A stretch of DNA of 64,000 nt from Streptomyces sp. M41(2017) (GCF_002078175.1 NZ_MWFK01000005.1:1-64000); one strand, 5' to 3'. Numbered from the stretch's first letter, positions 20,901-28,680 are shown. Numbers and translations are program-made. Notes: generated by a model from the letters alone, not told the origin.

Positions 20901-22867
20901 ACAACCCGCTCCTGGGCGCGCGCAATGTTCTCCGCGCCCTGCCGCTGCGCCTCCGAGACGTTCTTCTGCGCCTCAGACAGCTTCGCCTGCGCGTCCGCGA
21001 TCGACCGCGTGTTCTCGATCTGCGTCTTCGCGACGTCAGCTTGCGCCTTCTTCAACGCGCTGGTCTTGTCGATGACGGCCTGCTGCGCCGAAGCAAGCTG
21101 CTCCTGCGCCGACTTGACCGTCGCCGAGCCCTCGACGCCGGCCTTGTTGGCCGCCTTCGTGTCCGCCTGCAACCGCTTGGTCGCCAACTGCTGTTCGTTA
21201 AGCCGCTGCACCGCCCGGTCGTAGGCGAGCAGCACCTTCTGCCGGTCGAGATCCGAGGCGTTGGGGTTGTTCATCACCGCATTGCGTGCGGCCGTTGCTT
21301 CCTTCAACGCGATCTCGGCGTCACGCTCGCTGAGCTGCGAGTCCTTCAGCTGGTTGTTCAAGTCCTGCAGCTGCCGCGACGCCTCCGCGCGGGCCGCCGT
21401 CAGATCCAACTGCGCCTGACGCGACGCCTTCTGCGCCGAAGCGAGATCCTTCTCCGCACGGTCGACCTGCTCGTTGGCCTGCTGCATCCGCTCCGCGGCA
21501 GCCGCATACGCGTCCGCGAGACTGACGCGCGCAGACTTGACCTGTGCCGCAGCCTGCGCGTTCGCCTTCGCCGCGGCTCGCGACGCGTCGCTCACGCCAC
21601 GCTCGGCGTCAGCGATCTGCCGGGCAGCATTGCGCTGCGCAGTCGCCAGCGACTGCTGCGCGCCCGCCATCTGCAGCGCCTTCGACGCGCCCTGCGACGA
21701 CGCCTGACCGCCCTTGTACGTGGCGTTCGTCGCCGCATCCTGGGCAGCCTTCTGAGCCTGCAGAGCAGACCCGATGCCCTTGAATGCGGGCACCGCAACC
21801 AGCGCGATCGAGCCGATACCAGCAGCAGCCGCGACACCAGCCGCAGCGATAGCACCCAGGCCGGCGGCCACCACCGGCAGAGCCGGAATGATCGCCGGGC
21901 CAAACGCGATCGCAGCCGTGATCAGCACCTGCATGCCCGACACGGCAGACGTAGTATCGACATCCACCCGGGCCGTCTGACCATCGAGACGGTTCACCGC
22001 CGCCTGGAACGCCGCCAGTTGAGCGGCAGCCGCACCGGCATCCACGCGGACGTTGACGTCCGCGTTCTGCGAGGACAGGCGCGCCAGGCGGGCCTGGATC
22101 TCCGTGATCCTAGCCAGGGCGCCGCTGGCGTCGATGTCGATTCCGACGCGGGCATCGCGAAGGGACGTCAGCTGCGCCCGCAGGCGAGCGATCTCCACCT
22201 CGGCCGGCGTGGTGTCCGCCCCGATGTTGACATTCGGCAGAGACGCCTCAGCCTGAGCCACCGCGGCCCGCAGACGGGTGCCGAGCTGGCCGTCCGTCTC
22301 CATACGGATCCGCAGCGGGTCGGCCGACACCTCGTCGATCTGCGCCTGCAGGGCCTGCAGCTGTGCGATCGCCCGCGCCGTGTCCGCGCGCACCGCCACG
22401 TTCGGGTGGGCTGCGCCAATACGGCGCAGCCGCTCCTCGATGTCCGCGGCCTGCGCGCGCGCCGTCGCAGCGTCGATGTCGATGCCGACGGTTTTGCCGG
22501 ACAGCGACTCCAGGCGGGCCCGCAATCGGGCGAGGTCCGCATCGATACCCGTGTCGCCGAGCTTGATGTCAAGCTTCGGCATGCTGCGGAACGCTTCAGT
22601 GAGCTTCGCCCGCAGACTCCGCGCGAACGCACCACCCGTGTCCGACCCCTGCCGCGTCGCGGCCGGACGTGCCGCCTTCGCACCTTCGTTGATGCCGTCG
22701 CGGATCGCTGGCGCCAGGTGAGTGACCACCTGACGGCCGATGATCTTCCCGATCTCCTCGCCGACCTGCGTAGCCGGCGGCACAAGAGCGGCCTGCAGTC
22801 GGCCGAGGATGCCCGACGCGTTCGGCAGAACATCGACCTCGACTGAGCCGACAGAGATAGCGGGCAC
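17933..22867 (-). CDS. Tail tape measure protein with NlpC/P60-like domain
   Basis: The 1644-residue protein sets tail length and spans the tail tube. Seen in order: repeated strand units (VGIDIDASGALARI, about residues 60-300), a hydrophobic stretch (312-362), a long Ala/Gln-rich coiled coil (362-695), a second hydrophobic region (895-955), Trp-rich repeats such as LWSNAIKPAWDGIKSGAKI (979-1162), and an NlpC/P60-like domain (1442-1540) with WDCSGFMSAIES and GVGHTAGTIA giving Cys and His. That domain would open peptidoglycan during entry. Start is GTG at 22867; the sequence upstream is low complexity. Confidence 0.93.
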   Translation of the reverse strand: MPAISVGSVEVDVLPNASGILGRLQAALVPPATQVGEEIGKIIGRQVVTHLAPAIRDGINEGAKAARPAATRQGSDTGGAFARSLRAKLTEAFRSMPKLDIKLGDTGIDADLARLRARLESLSGKTVGIDIDAATARAQAADIEERLRRIGAAHPNVAVRADTARAIAQLQALQAQIDEVSADPLRIRMETDGQLGTRLRAAVAQAEASLPNVNIGADTTPAEVEIARLRAQLTSLRDARVGIDIDASGALARITEIQARLARLSSQNADVNVRVDAGAAAAQLAAFQAAVNRLDGQTARVDVDTTSAVSGMQVLITAAIAFGPAIIPALPVVAAGLGAIAAAGVAAAAGIGSIALVAVPAFKGIGSALQAQKAAQDAATNATYKGGQASSQGASKALQMAGAQQSLATAQRNAARQIADAERGVSDASRAAAKANAQAAAQVKSARVSLADAYAAAAERMQQANEQVDRAEKDLASAQKASRQAQLDLTAARAEASRQLQDLNNQLKDSQLSERDAEIALKEATAARNAVMNNPNASDLDRQKVLLAYDRAVQRLNEQQLATKRLQADTKAANKAGVEGSATVKSAQEQLASAQQAVIDKTSALKKAQADVAKTQIENTRSIADAQAKLSEAQKNVSEAQRQGAENIARAQERVVQAQQSGADSIASAQRQIQSASLSAAGGIDQAAIAQAKYQAELAKLTPAARATLNAFVGLRSAFGDWSKSLQPAVMPIFTRALVSLRNTLPTLTPFVRGAVTAITELQDRASRSVKSPFWQGFKKDLQGNVVPAVVGLGVAIGNLIKGMAGIVDAFLPHMDGISKRMQKITQRFADWGAGLKGSPEFERFLNFASDKAPLLGDALGKIANAFLQVGEALSPLSGPLLQILGGIANAIAIVADKAPWFILLIYGIVVAMRLWTIAQWAFNAAAAANPYTLIVIGILALIAAVVYAYNRFGWFRAGVQAVWDWLKTASLYLWNTVLKPVFTWIGNIVVWLWTYIIKPYIGFIIAYFKGVASVATWLWTNAIQPAFNFIAAAAKILFTALVVIVLLPIIATFKILAATGMWLWNNAIKPAFQGIATVAVWLWKNVFQPTFQQIGDKAKWLWSNAIKPAWDGIKSGAKIMWENVLKPLFDAFVLGLKTVGKWGVWLWKNALKPAWDGIVLVSKWAWDKGIKPVFDGLKSAVGKVADAFKVAKDAIKVAWDKIKGIAKAPVQYVVDVVYNNGIRGVWNKVASAFGAPKLGKFSFASGGIMPGYTPGKDVHRFVSPTGGALELSGGEAIMRPEFTRAVGSGFINTLNSIASSRGAQGVKAALAPAFGGSAPMATDMSSRYAAGGVVQRFADGGIFGWIKSAGSALKGAGSDAWNSIKKGASWLTDTLEASARAGVKNVVNPLLAKFPGMDTGIGKLIRKIPDKIIDALFGYSKKADDKGAGGIGGPRIAAGLKWAKTQAGLPYQWAGNGNPSWDCSGFMSAIESVIRGQKPHRRWATGAFSGKTAPPGWVYHGNSPFKIGITNAGVGHTAGTIAKTNVESRGGAGVVVGSRARGYNDRLFGSWYGFKPGTYDAGGYIPPGLNLVNNGTGRPEPVFTTAQANALTSMAARGGPSGPMSFEGDLRLDSGEFLGRVRGEASAVMREGQQALIQVLNAS

Positions 22868-22889
22868 TGAGGGCCTCCCCTCAGCAGCG

Positions 22890-23734
22890 CTACGCGGCGC
22901 CTCCGTTGAGCAACTCGAACAGGGTGTTGGCCTGCAGATCCGACATCTGCTGTTTCGCCTTGACGGCCCTCGCGCCGGGCCGGCGGATGGGCTCCGGCGC
23001 CGTCGGCCGCTGCGACTTCTTCTCGGTGTTGACGCTGAGCAGCACGTACTCCAGGCGGGCAACCCGGTCCGCGATCACGGCCAAGAGGTGGTCGCTCTGC
23101 GACCAGCGGCCCTTCTCCGGTTCGCCCTTCTCCGACTGCTCCGCAAGCTCTTCATCCGACAGGCCGTTACGAAGGGCAGTCCACGTCGCCGACTCGGACG
23201 GCAGATGCTGGATGAGGACCCGCAGGCGGCGCCATGTCATGGCGCCGCGGTGCACGTCGAGGAGGTCGACACCCTGGTAGTAGCGGAGCAGGTCGGCCTC
23301 TACCGCCTCCGGGTGCGCCTCGACGACGGAGCGGGTCCACTGGATTTCCCCAGGCTCTCACCGGCCAGCGCTGCGGCCCCCTGGGAGAACTCCATGAACT
23401 CAACGATGGTGGGGTCGAGTTCGAGGTACAGCTCGTAGTCGTCCGGGTGCAGCACCGCCTGGGCGAACCCGTCGAGGTTGCCCTGATTGAGCATGCGCTG
23501 CCACGACGACCGCCACGCCGACGGCGGAATGACCTGCACCTCTTCGCCGCACAGGTCGGTAGTGACGTAGTGGCCGTCTGCTTCGATCTCCTGGGCCTCA
23601 GCCTCAGTGACGTCCGGCTCGTCGACCTCATCGGGTTCGACGTCGCGACGCGACACCGGAGGGCGGGACGCGGATCGGGCCGCGGTCCGCGGCTTCCTGC
23701 TGCTGGCGGTCGACTTGCGGGGTGTGGTGGCCAC
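22890..23734 (-). CDS. Tail assembly chaperone, -1 frameshift fusion product
   Basis: Reading from 23734 and slipping back one base at GGGGAAA (23345-23351) joins the upstream chaperone to a second frame ending at 22890, giving about 281 residues. After the slip the protein continues EIQWTRSVVEAHPEAVEADL, a well-formed sequence with no start codon of its own before HRGAMTWRRL. This is the classic G/GT pair of siphophages: both forms load the tape measure protein during tail assembly. It sits exactly between major tail and tape measure genes, as in other siphophages. Confidence 0.85.
23300..23734 (-). CDS. Tail assembly chaperone, unshifted product
   Basis: The 144-residue protein starts at a GTG (VATTPRKSTASS) with a basic tail, then an acidic segment (DEVDEPDVTEAEAQEIEADG) and a folded part (SWQRMLNQGNLDGFAQAVLH, ELDPTIVEFMEFSQGAAALA). 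After the slippery site it ends quickly with a basic tail (PSSRRTRRR). Its position after the major tail gene and before the tape measure gene, together with the frameshift, identifies it as the short chaperone that works with the fusion form. Confidence 0.85.
   Translation of the reverse strand: MATTPRKSTASSRKPRTAARSASRPPVSRRDVEPDEVDEPDVTEAEAQEIEADGHYVTTDLCGEEVQVIPPSAWRSSWQRMLNQGNLDGFAQAVLHPDDYELYLELDPTIVEFMEFSQGAAALAGESLGKSSGPAPSSRRTRRR
23345..23351 (-). other. Programmed -1 frameshift slippery site GGGGAAA
   Basis: In the upstream frame the codons are CTG GGG AAA TCC; slipping back one base re-pairs GGG perfectly and gives GAA ATC in the new frame. GGGGAAA is a slippery heptamer known from actinobacteriophage tail chaperone genes. 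The two frames overlap by about 50 bases and join seamlessly. Confidence 0.85.
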
Positions 23735-23778
23735 GGCGCGGGTCTCGCTTTCTGTGATGGCGCGGGCAAGGTGCAGAG

Positions 23779-23820
23779 GTGGGCGGACCGGGCCCGCGCC
23801 AGCATGCCGGTCCGCCCACC
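23779..23820 (-). terminator. Very strong hairpin after the major tail gene
   Basis: GGTGGGCGGACCGG (23779-23792) and CCGGTCCGCCCACC (23807-23820) form a perfect 14-bp stem directly after the major tail protein stop and before the chaperone gene. It would lower transcription into the chaperones relative to the abundant tail protein, a common arrangement in siphophages. Confidence 0.75.
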
Positions 23821-23823
23821 CGT

Positions 23824-24411
23824 TCAGGAGCCCGAGTAGGCGGGCGTCGCGGGGATCTTGTCGACGTGGTAGACCGTGTTGCCGGCCTCGTCCGGGTAGG
23901 TGGTGATCGTCCACTCGTAGCCGCTGATCTCGTCCTGCTTGAACGAGACGTCGGAGCGGTCGTTGATCTCCCCCTGCGGGACGTAGAAGCCCTTGAAGGA
24001 CTCGCCGTCGACGACGAGGAACCAGAACGCGCGCCGGTCCGGGACGGGAGAGGCGGTCTCGGCGAACTTGGTGATGCCGTCCTCGTCCGGCTCCAGGTCC
24101 GCCTCGTCCAGCCGGTACTGCAGCGACTGGACTGCGACGCGGCCCGTCTCCCACACCGTCAGCCCGAACGTCCGCACGGACTTCGTGATCTGGGTGCGGA
24201 ACGGGGAGGTCAGGCCCCACGGCGTGAACTCCTGAGAGTCCTCGTCGAAGCCGTAGGTCAGACCGTCGTCGCTGATGGCGCCCAGCGGCGTCCACGGGGC
24301 CATAGGCTGATCGGTCGGCGAGGCGAGAGCCGGCGTGCCCACCGGGCTCACCCAGCCCCCACCCGTCGCCCCGACGAGCGAAAGATCCGAAGATCGAGTG
24401 ATGTTGACCAT
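23824..24411 (-). CDS. Major tail (tube) protein
   Basis: The 195-residue protein has the beta-rich tube fold: ISDDGLTYGFDEDSQEFTPW, SVRTFGLTVWETGRVAVQSL and DRRAFWFLVVDGESFKGFYV, then SFKQDEISGYEWTITTYPDE. It forms stacked hexameric rings around the tape measure protein. The ATG at 24411 is chosen because MVNITRS begins the conserved-looking part. It lies between the tail terminator-like gene and the chaperone pair, and is followed by a strong hairpin that would separate its expression level from downstream genes. Confidence 0.88.
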   Translation of the reverse strand: MVNITRSSDLSLVGATGGGWVSPVGTPALASPTDQPMAPWTPLGAISDDGLTYGFDEDSQEFTPWGLTSPFRTQITKSVRTFGLTVWETGRVAVQSLQYRLDEADLEPDEDGITKFAETASPVPDRRAFWFLVVDGESFKGFYVPQGEINDRSDVSFKQDEISGYEWTITTYPDEAGNTVYHVDKIPATPAYSGS

Positions 24412-24434
24412 GCTGTGTCTCCAGACAGAGAAGA

Positions 24435-24471
24435 GCCCGCGCACGGGCAGGAACGGGGGTCCGGCGCGGGC
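24435..24471 (-). terminator. Weak hairpin upstream of the major tail gene
   Basis: GCCCGCGC and GCGCGGGC can pair across a long loop between the tail terminator-like gene and the major tail gene. It may be a processing or attenuation site. Confidence 0.3.
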
Positions 24472-24482
24472 CCAGAGGACGG

Positions 24483-24875
24483 TCAGGAGACCGGGTGGCA
24501 GAAAAGCTCGTAGGTCGCTCCGACACGGCGGAGCAAGGTGTTCTCGTAGGGGCGGATCGCAGGTAGAGATAGGCAGCCGGTTCGGCCGATCACCGTCGAA
24601 TCCGAGGTCGAGCCGCGCAGTTCACGCGTCACCCAGTCGTGCACCTCGCGGGCCAACGCGATCGCGTCAGGCCTGCTCGCTGCGTACACGTTGATATCGA
24701 CGATCGGACGGGACAGCAGAAGGCCGTCATCGCCGCCGCCCGGGATCTGCTCGATCTGGATCGTCGGTAGCTCACTGAGGAGCCGGTTGTCGAGCTCGTC
24801 ACGCACGACCGCGTCCGGAAACCGGGCCGTCCCGCGGGTGATGAGCTCCAGCTCGATATCGACGAGGGCGGTCAC
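24483..24875 (-). CDS. Tail terminator-like protein
   Basis: The 130-residue protein (ALVDIELELITRGTARFPDA, then SRPIVDINVYAASRPDAIAL and AREVHDWVTRELRG) fits the alpha/beta fold of siphovirus tail terminator proteins, which cap the tail tube and form the head-joining ring. It is placed just before the major tail gene. Its GTG start at 24875 overlaps the stop of the HK97-gp10-like gene. Confidence 0.75.
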   Translation of the reverse strand: MTALVDIELELITRGTARFPDAVVRDELDNRLLSELPTIQIEQIPGGGDDGLLLSRPIVDINVYAASRPDAIALAREVHDWVTRELRGSTSDSTVIGRTGCLSLPAIRPYENTLLRRVGATYELFCHPVS

Positions 24876-25201
24876 TGATTTCGCCCGCCGATCTGAGCGG
24901 CCCGCAGCAGCACGTGATGCGCGCGGACCTTCTCCGTGCCGTACTCCACCCAGCGGGCGTAGTAGGCCGAGTTCGAGACCGTGGCTACAGCGCGGTCCCG
25001 GCGACGCCCGCCACGGGAAGTACTGTCCGTCGACCACGACGCCTTGTAGTGCCCGGCGGTCGAACTGCCCTCGTCGACGGGAGACAAAGCCACGGCGGCG
25101 CCCTTGATGACCTTGGCTCGGCGAAGCATTTCCGCTTCCATGCCGGGCATGCGGAGCATCTGCCCGACGCCCTTCTTTTTCATCTTGAACCTGGCAGCCA
25201 C
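24872..25201 (-). CDS. HK97 gp10-like head-tail completion protein
   Basis: The 109-residue protein has the typical gp10 pattern: a basic start, AEMLRRAKVIKGAAVALSPV, DEGSSTAGHYKASWSTDS and the closing SNSAYYARWVEYGTEKVRAH. The gp10 family links neck and tail in siphophages. Order relative to the connector and tail terminator genes is standard. Confidence 0.82.
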   Translation of the reverse strand: MAARFKMKKKGVGQMLRMPGMEAEMLRRAKVIKGAAVALSPVDEGSSTAGHYKASWSTDSTSRGGRRRDRAVATVSNSAYYARWVEYGTEKVRAHHVLLRAAQIGGRNQ

Positions 25202-25216
25202 TGCACCTCCCCTCGA

Positions 25217-25597
25217 TCAGCCGGTGACGCGGTCGGCGGCGAACTGGATGACGCCGCGGGTGCCGGTGAACGGGGAGCGGCCCCAGTCGCCGGGCTCGCC
25301 CGTGATGTCGCAGACAATCCCGCGGACCTTCGCCTTGTCCGTCGTCCTCAACGGCAGGCGAGCATGGCTGGGCTGGCTGGACGGCACGTACACGGTCCAG
25401 CCGACGATGACGGTGTCCCTGGCCTGCTGCTGATCCCCGCCAACCTGCGGTGTCTCCGCTCGCGGAGTGACCACGCAGCCCACCAGGTCGAAGGACTCGT
25501 CCATGCCTGGAAGCGGCTGACCGCGCGGCCCTCGGCCGGGTGACTCGCCCCTGCGCAGGATCCGCACCGTCTCGCCGTAGGGGTACGAGCCGGGCAT
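25217..25597 (-). CDS. Head-tail stopper-like protein
   Basis: The 126-residue beta-rich protein (MPGSYPYGETVRILRRGESP, then DTVIVGWTVYVPSSQPSHAR and AKVRGIVCDITGEPGDWGRS) matches the small beta-barrel stopper proteins that close the connector pore. Its position between the gp6-like connector and gp10-like genes supports this. The start shares bases with the upstream stop region. Confidence 0.75.
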   Translation of the reverse strand: MPGSYPYGETVRILRRGESPGRGPRGQPLPGMDESFDLVGCVVTPRAETPQVGGDQQQARDTVIVGWTVYVPSSQPSHARLPLRTTDKAKVRGIVCDITGEPGDWGRSPFTGTRGVIQFAADRVTG

Positions 25598-26013
25598 CAG
25601 GGGAACCCCCAGCCCGCCTCGAAGTCCTCCACGAACACGCCGTCGTCGTCGATCGGCCAGGACGCCGACGGATCCGCTGATGCGGGCGTCGGATCGACCG
25701 TGAACGCGCCACCCCGGCCGGCCAGGGACTTCAGCGCCGACTTGTCGGCCTTCGTCAGATACAGGCCGCCCGAACCGGACGGACGCTGAACCGACATCGG
25801 ACCGATCGTCTCGTAAGACACCTGCTGCGGATTCACGTAGGCCCGGCCGGCGACCGAGAGGACGACAGCCTCGGCGCCCTCAGGCAGGGGCGTCACGATC
25901 GTCTGGCAGAGCGAAGTCGCCGTCGAAACGAGAAGGTCAGCGCGGTCGCCTTGGATCTCATCGAGACCCAAGTAGAGGCCGAGCTGCTCGGCTGTCGGAG
26001 ACGTGAAAGCCAT
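25597..26013 (-). CDS. Head-tail connector (gp6-like) protein
   Basis: A 138-residue protein: SPTAEQLGLYLGLDEIQGDR, then ADLLVSTATSLCQTIVTPLP, EGAEAVVLSVAGRAYVNPQQ and a Ser/Gly-rich middle. The helical opening with a conserved VLSVAGRAY segment is typical of connector adaptors that bind the portal ring. It lies directly downstream of the embedded glycosyltransferase. ATG at 26013 begins the domain. Confidence 0.8.
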   Translation of the reverse strand: MAFTSPTAEQLGLYLGLDEIQGDRADLLVSTATSLCQTIVTPLPEGAEAVVLSVAGRAYVNPQQVSYETIGPMSVQRPSGSGGLYLTKADKSALKSLAGRGGAFTVDPTPASADPSASWPIDDDGVFVEDFEAGWGFP

Positions 26014-26021
26014 GACGCCTC

Positions 26022-27056
26022 CTATCGGGCCAGGCCCTCCACGGCGGAACACCACGCGGCCAGATCGGCCGCCGGATCAAGCTCGACACTGCGGGCCTTC
26101 GCCCGCTTCGACGCCAACCGGTACTCGGCAGAGGTCAGCAACTTCCGCAGCACCGCCTCGTAGCCGGCAACATCCTCGCGATCGACGAAGATGCCCGCCT
26201 CGCCCAGTGATTCGCACAGGCCCGGCGTCGGATGTGCAACGACCGGGATGCCACTCGCGAGCGCTTCCACACCGGTGCGACCCCACGACTCGTAGGACGA
26301 CGGCATGAGCAGCACGCGGGTGCGGGCGTACACCTGCTCCCGCATGTCCTCGCCGCGAACATGCTCGACGATCTCCACGTTCGGCAGGTCCGGGAGGATC
26401 TGCTCCCCGTAAGCGCCCTTCACAGCAAGGAACTGCTGATCCGGCATGCGGCGCGCCAAGGCAGCGAGCACCTTGCCACCCTTCTCCGGATTGCAGTTGA
26501 CCAGCGTGATCGCCTTCCCAGGCTTGGTCGCATACTCGCCGGCGAAGACGGGCGGGCGCACGATCAGCGAAGACTCCGGCCGAACCGACTTCGGGTACTC
26601 GGCAAAGAAGAGCTCCGCCTCCCGCTCCATCCACACCGAGTTGTAGACCGCCAGGGCGGTCCCGCCAGCTGCGGCATCCCGGAACGTCGCGCGGTGCGTG
26701 TTGTGGCAGACCACCACCAGCGGCTTGCCGTAGCCGCGGGCCAAGGACGCCGCCGACGGCACCGTCTCCAGATGGGCGAGCAGCATGTGCGACCGCTTCA
26801 CGGCGGTCGGAAAGTCCAGCCGAGACTCCAGCGGAATCACGCGGATCCCGTGGTACTCGTACTCCTTGTGGGCCTTCCCATACCGCGACAGCCACACCTG
26901 CACGTCGTGGCCACGTTCCACCAGGGGCCGCAGCATCGACACGAGCATGTGCTCCGCGCCCGCATTGTGCTCCGGCGGCATCGCGTGCACCCGGGCAACG
27001 ATCGACAGCGGCTTGGCGGTCCCGCCCGGCGCGGACACCGGGACCGCCCTACTCAC
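26022..27056 (-). CDS. GT4-type glycosyltransferase embedded in the head gene cluster
   Basis: The 344-residue GT-B protein has an N-terminal acceptor half (MPPEHNAGAEHMLVSMLRPL, FHNTH-like VVVCHNTHRATFRDA) and a donor half with ITLVNCNPEKGGKVLAALAR and the EX7E motif SSYESWGRTGVEALASGIPV. It would transfer a sugar from a nucleotide-sugar donor. The GTG start overlaps the major capsid stop (GTGA at 27053-27056), so it is made together with capsid protein; virion or capsid glycosylation is the natural inference. Its substrate is unknown; host-wall modification is an alternative. Confidence 0.88.
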   Translation of the reverse strand: MSRAVPVSAPGGTAKPLSIVARVHAMPPEHNAGAEHMLVSMLRPLVERGHDVQVWLSRYGKAHKEYEYHGIRVIPLESRLDFPTAVKRSHMLLAHLETVPSAASLARGYGKPLVVVCHNTHRATFRDAAAGGTALAVYNSVWMEREAELFFAEYPKSVRPESSLIVRPPVFAGEYATKPGKAITLVNCNPEKGGKVLAALARRMPDQQFLAVKGAYGEQILPDLPNVEIVEHVRGEDMREQVYARTRVLLMPSSYESWGRTGVEALASGIPVVAHPTPGLCESLGEAGIFVDREDVAGYEAVLRKLLTSAEYRLASKRAKARSVELDPAADLAAWCSAVEGLAR

Positions 27057-28009
27057 GAGCCGCTCGGGGTACCGGTGAACTTCACGAACGCGTCGGCGTC
27101 GCCCATCACGAAGCCGTAGTACGCCTCCGCGAGGATCAACACCAGGTTCTCCTGGAACGCGCTGTGGACGCCGCCGTCCTCGTCCACGTAGGTCGCCTGG
27201 TCGGAGATCCGCACGGTGATGTCCATGCCCACGCCGTAGGCGGCCTGAGTCCAGTCGCCGCCGATCGCGCGCAGACCCGTGTCCGCAGACGCGGACTGCC
27301 GGCGCTGCTTGCCCGACACGCTCCGCGAGTAGGCGAGCGGCTCGCCGATCAGGGTGCCCGCCGACGCCATGTTCGTGCCCGGCGTCTGCGTGTCGACCAG
27401 GATCGGACGGCCGGTCGTGTCCGTCGCCAGCAGCAGCTTCGGCTTCAGCCGGTGGTCGGCGACCGTGCCCGTGTAGTCGTAGTCCTCGTCGACGACGAGG
27501 TCCATGCCCTTGACGAGGTCGGCCCAGATGCCGCCCTGGCCCTGCGCCGTCGTGCCCAGTGCGACGGACTGCGAGGTCATCGCCAGGTACTCGGCGAAGG
27601 GACCGGTCGCACCCTTCATCGTCTTGCCGTGGATCGCCGCATGGTCGAAGGCCCGCGCGAACGCCGTCGGCAGGTCGTTCTGCAGCTGGGAGTACAGGCC
27701 CGCCGTGTTCGTGCGGGCGACCTCCATCGCGACCGGGATGAGCACGGCGAGCTTCTTCGCCGTCATGTGCTTGACGTCGATGCCGCCGGTCGACAGGGGC
27801 TTCTTCTGCCCCTGACCGACCCAGTCGGCGGTCGGCACGTCCATCGGGATCGGCACGGACGTGGTGGCGTCCAAGGCCAGCGGCGCCTGACGTGCGAGCG
27901 CCATGACCGCGGACTGCTCCACCGACTTCTCGAAGATCGGAGCGGTGATGGTCCGCGGGAGGAGCTCCTCGGGCAGACCGGAGGTAGTGATCGGGGCCGT
28001 AGCCACCAT
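27053..28009 (-). CDS. Major capsid protein, HK97-like fold
   Basis: This 318-residue protein has the expected segments: an N-terminal arm (LPRTITAPIFEKSVEQSAVM), the E-loop region (VPTADWVGQGQKKPLSTGGI), the spine helix (LYSQLQNDLPTAFARAFDHA) and a P-domain/A-domain end (TVRISDQATYVDEDGGVHSA, ENLVLILAEAYYGFVMGDAD). It assembles the icosahedral head. Placement after the scaffold gene is standard. There is no delta-domain long enough to replace the scaffold, consistent with a separate scaffold protein. Confidence 0.92.
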   Translation of the reverse strand: MVATAPITTSGLPEELLPRTITAPIFEKSVEQSAVMALARQAPLALDATTSVPIPMDVPTADWVGQGQKKPLSTGGIDVKHMTAKKLAVLIPVAMEVARTNTAGLYSQLQNDLPTAFARAFDHAAIHGKTMKGATGPFAEYLAMTSQSVALGTTAQGQGGIWADLVKGMDLVVDEDYDYTGTVADHRLKPKLLLATDTTGRPILVDTQTPGTNMASAGTLIGEPLAYSRSVSGKQRRQSASADTGLRAIGGDWTQAAYGVGMDITVRISDQATYVDEDGGVHSAFQENLVLILAEAYYGFVMGDADAFVKFTGTPSGS

Positions 28010-28020
28010 GATTCCTTCTC

Positions 28021-28680
28021 TCAGCGGCCAGGAAGCCGCGACTTAAGCCATCCGGAGAACTCGTCCTCCGGGCTGGGGGCCTTCGTTCGGTTGGCGCCGG
28101 ACGCTTGAGTGCGATCCGGTGCAGGACGCCGCGGGCCCTCCGGGGGCTGGCTCTTCGCCCAGTGCGGCTTGCGCTCCAAAAGCGCCTGAAGGTCGGCCTC
28201 GATGGCCGCCTCGTCGATGTCGCCGTCAGAGTCGATGTACGAGTCGAGGTCGAGCTCACCGAACGCGTCGGCTGGATCGGCGAACGCCGCCCGACTGTCT
28301 GTTGCGGTGCCAGCGAGGGCCTGCACCTGGCTGCGGACCAGCCGCTGCCGGGTCTTGGCGATCTGCTCCTGCGCTGCCGTGAGCTGCTCGGTGAGGCGCT
28401 CGGACTCGGACAGGTCCGCTTCCTTGCGCTTCTTGAGTTCGGCCAGCAGCGGCTCCTGCTCCTTGAGTCGCTTGCGGAGGTTCTCGGCCTCGCTGTTCTT
28501 CTTGCGCAGCGCCGCTTCGAACTTCTTCCGGTCGAACGGCTTCTCCTCGCCGCCGGCGTCCGCCTCCTGGGCGTCGTCCTGCTGCTCGATACCGTCCTGT
28601 TCCGCAGTGGCCGTCTCCTCGACGGTCTCCTCGGTCCCGGACTCCTGCTGCTCGCTGCTCTGCTCGGTCTCTTCGGGCAT
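28021..28680 (-). CDS. Capsid scaffolding protein
   Basis: The 219-residue protein is acidic at the start (EETEQSSEQQESGTEETVEE), has a long coiled coil at residues 50-125 (FEAALRKKNSEAENLRKRLK, EQLTAAQEQIAKTRQRLV) and a Pro/Arg-rich C-terminus that can bind capsid protein. This charge layout and its position directly before the major capsid gene are typical of phage scaffolds, which guide shell assembly and are then removed. No protease gene is apparent. Confidence 0.88.
   Translation of the reverse strand: MPEETEQSSEQQESGTEETVEETATAEQDGIEQQDDAQEADAGGEEKPFDRKKFEAALRKKNSEAENLRKRLKEQEPLLAELKKRKEADLSESERLTEQLTAAQEQIAKTRQRLVRSQVQALAGTATDSRAAFADPADAFGELDLDSYIDSDGDIDEAAIEADLQALLERKPHWAKSQPPEGPRRPAPDRTQASGANRTKAPSPEDEFSGWLKSRLPGR

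Noticed and set aside
19088..22846. Very long open frame on the plus strand opposite the tape measure gene
   Set aside because: Arg/Leu/Asp-rich antisense translation, expected from high-GC third positions; the opposite strand encodes an excellent tape measure protein.
24420..24482. Second strong terminator before the major tail gene
   Set aside because: The possible stem has a long loop and is much weaker than the hairpin at 23779-23820, so it is listed only with low confidence.
26022..28259. Single 745-codon minus-strand frame over capsid and glycosyltransferase
   Set aside because: The first part is an out-of-frame copy of the capsid gene; the real glycosyltransferase starts at the GTG at 27056.
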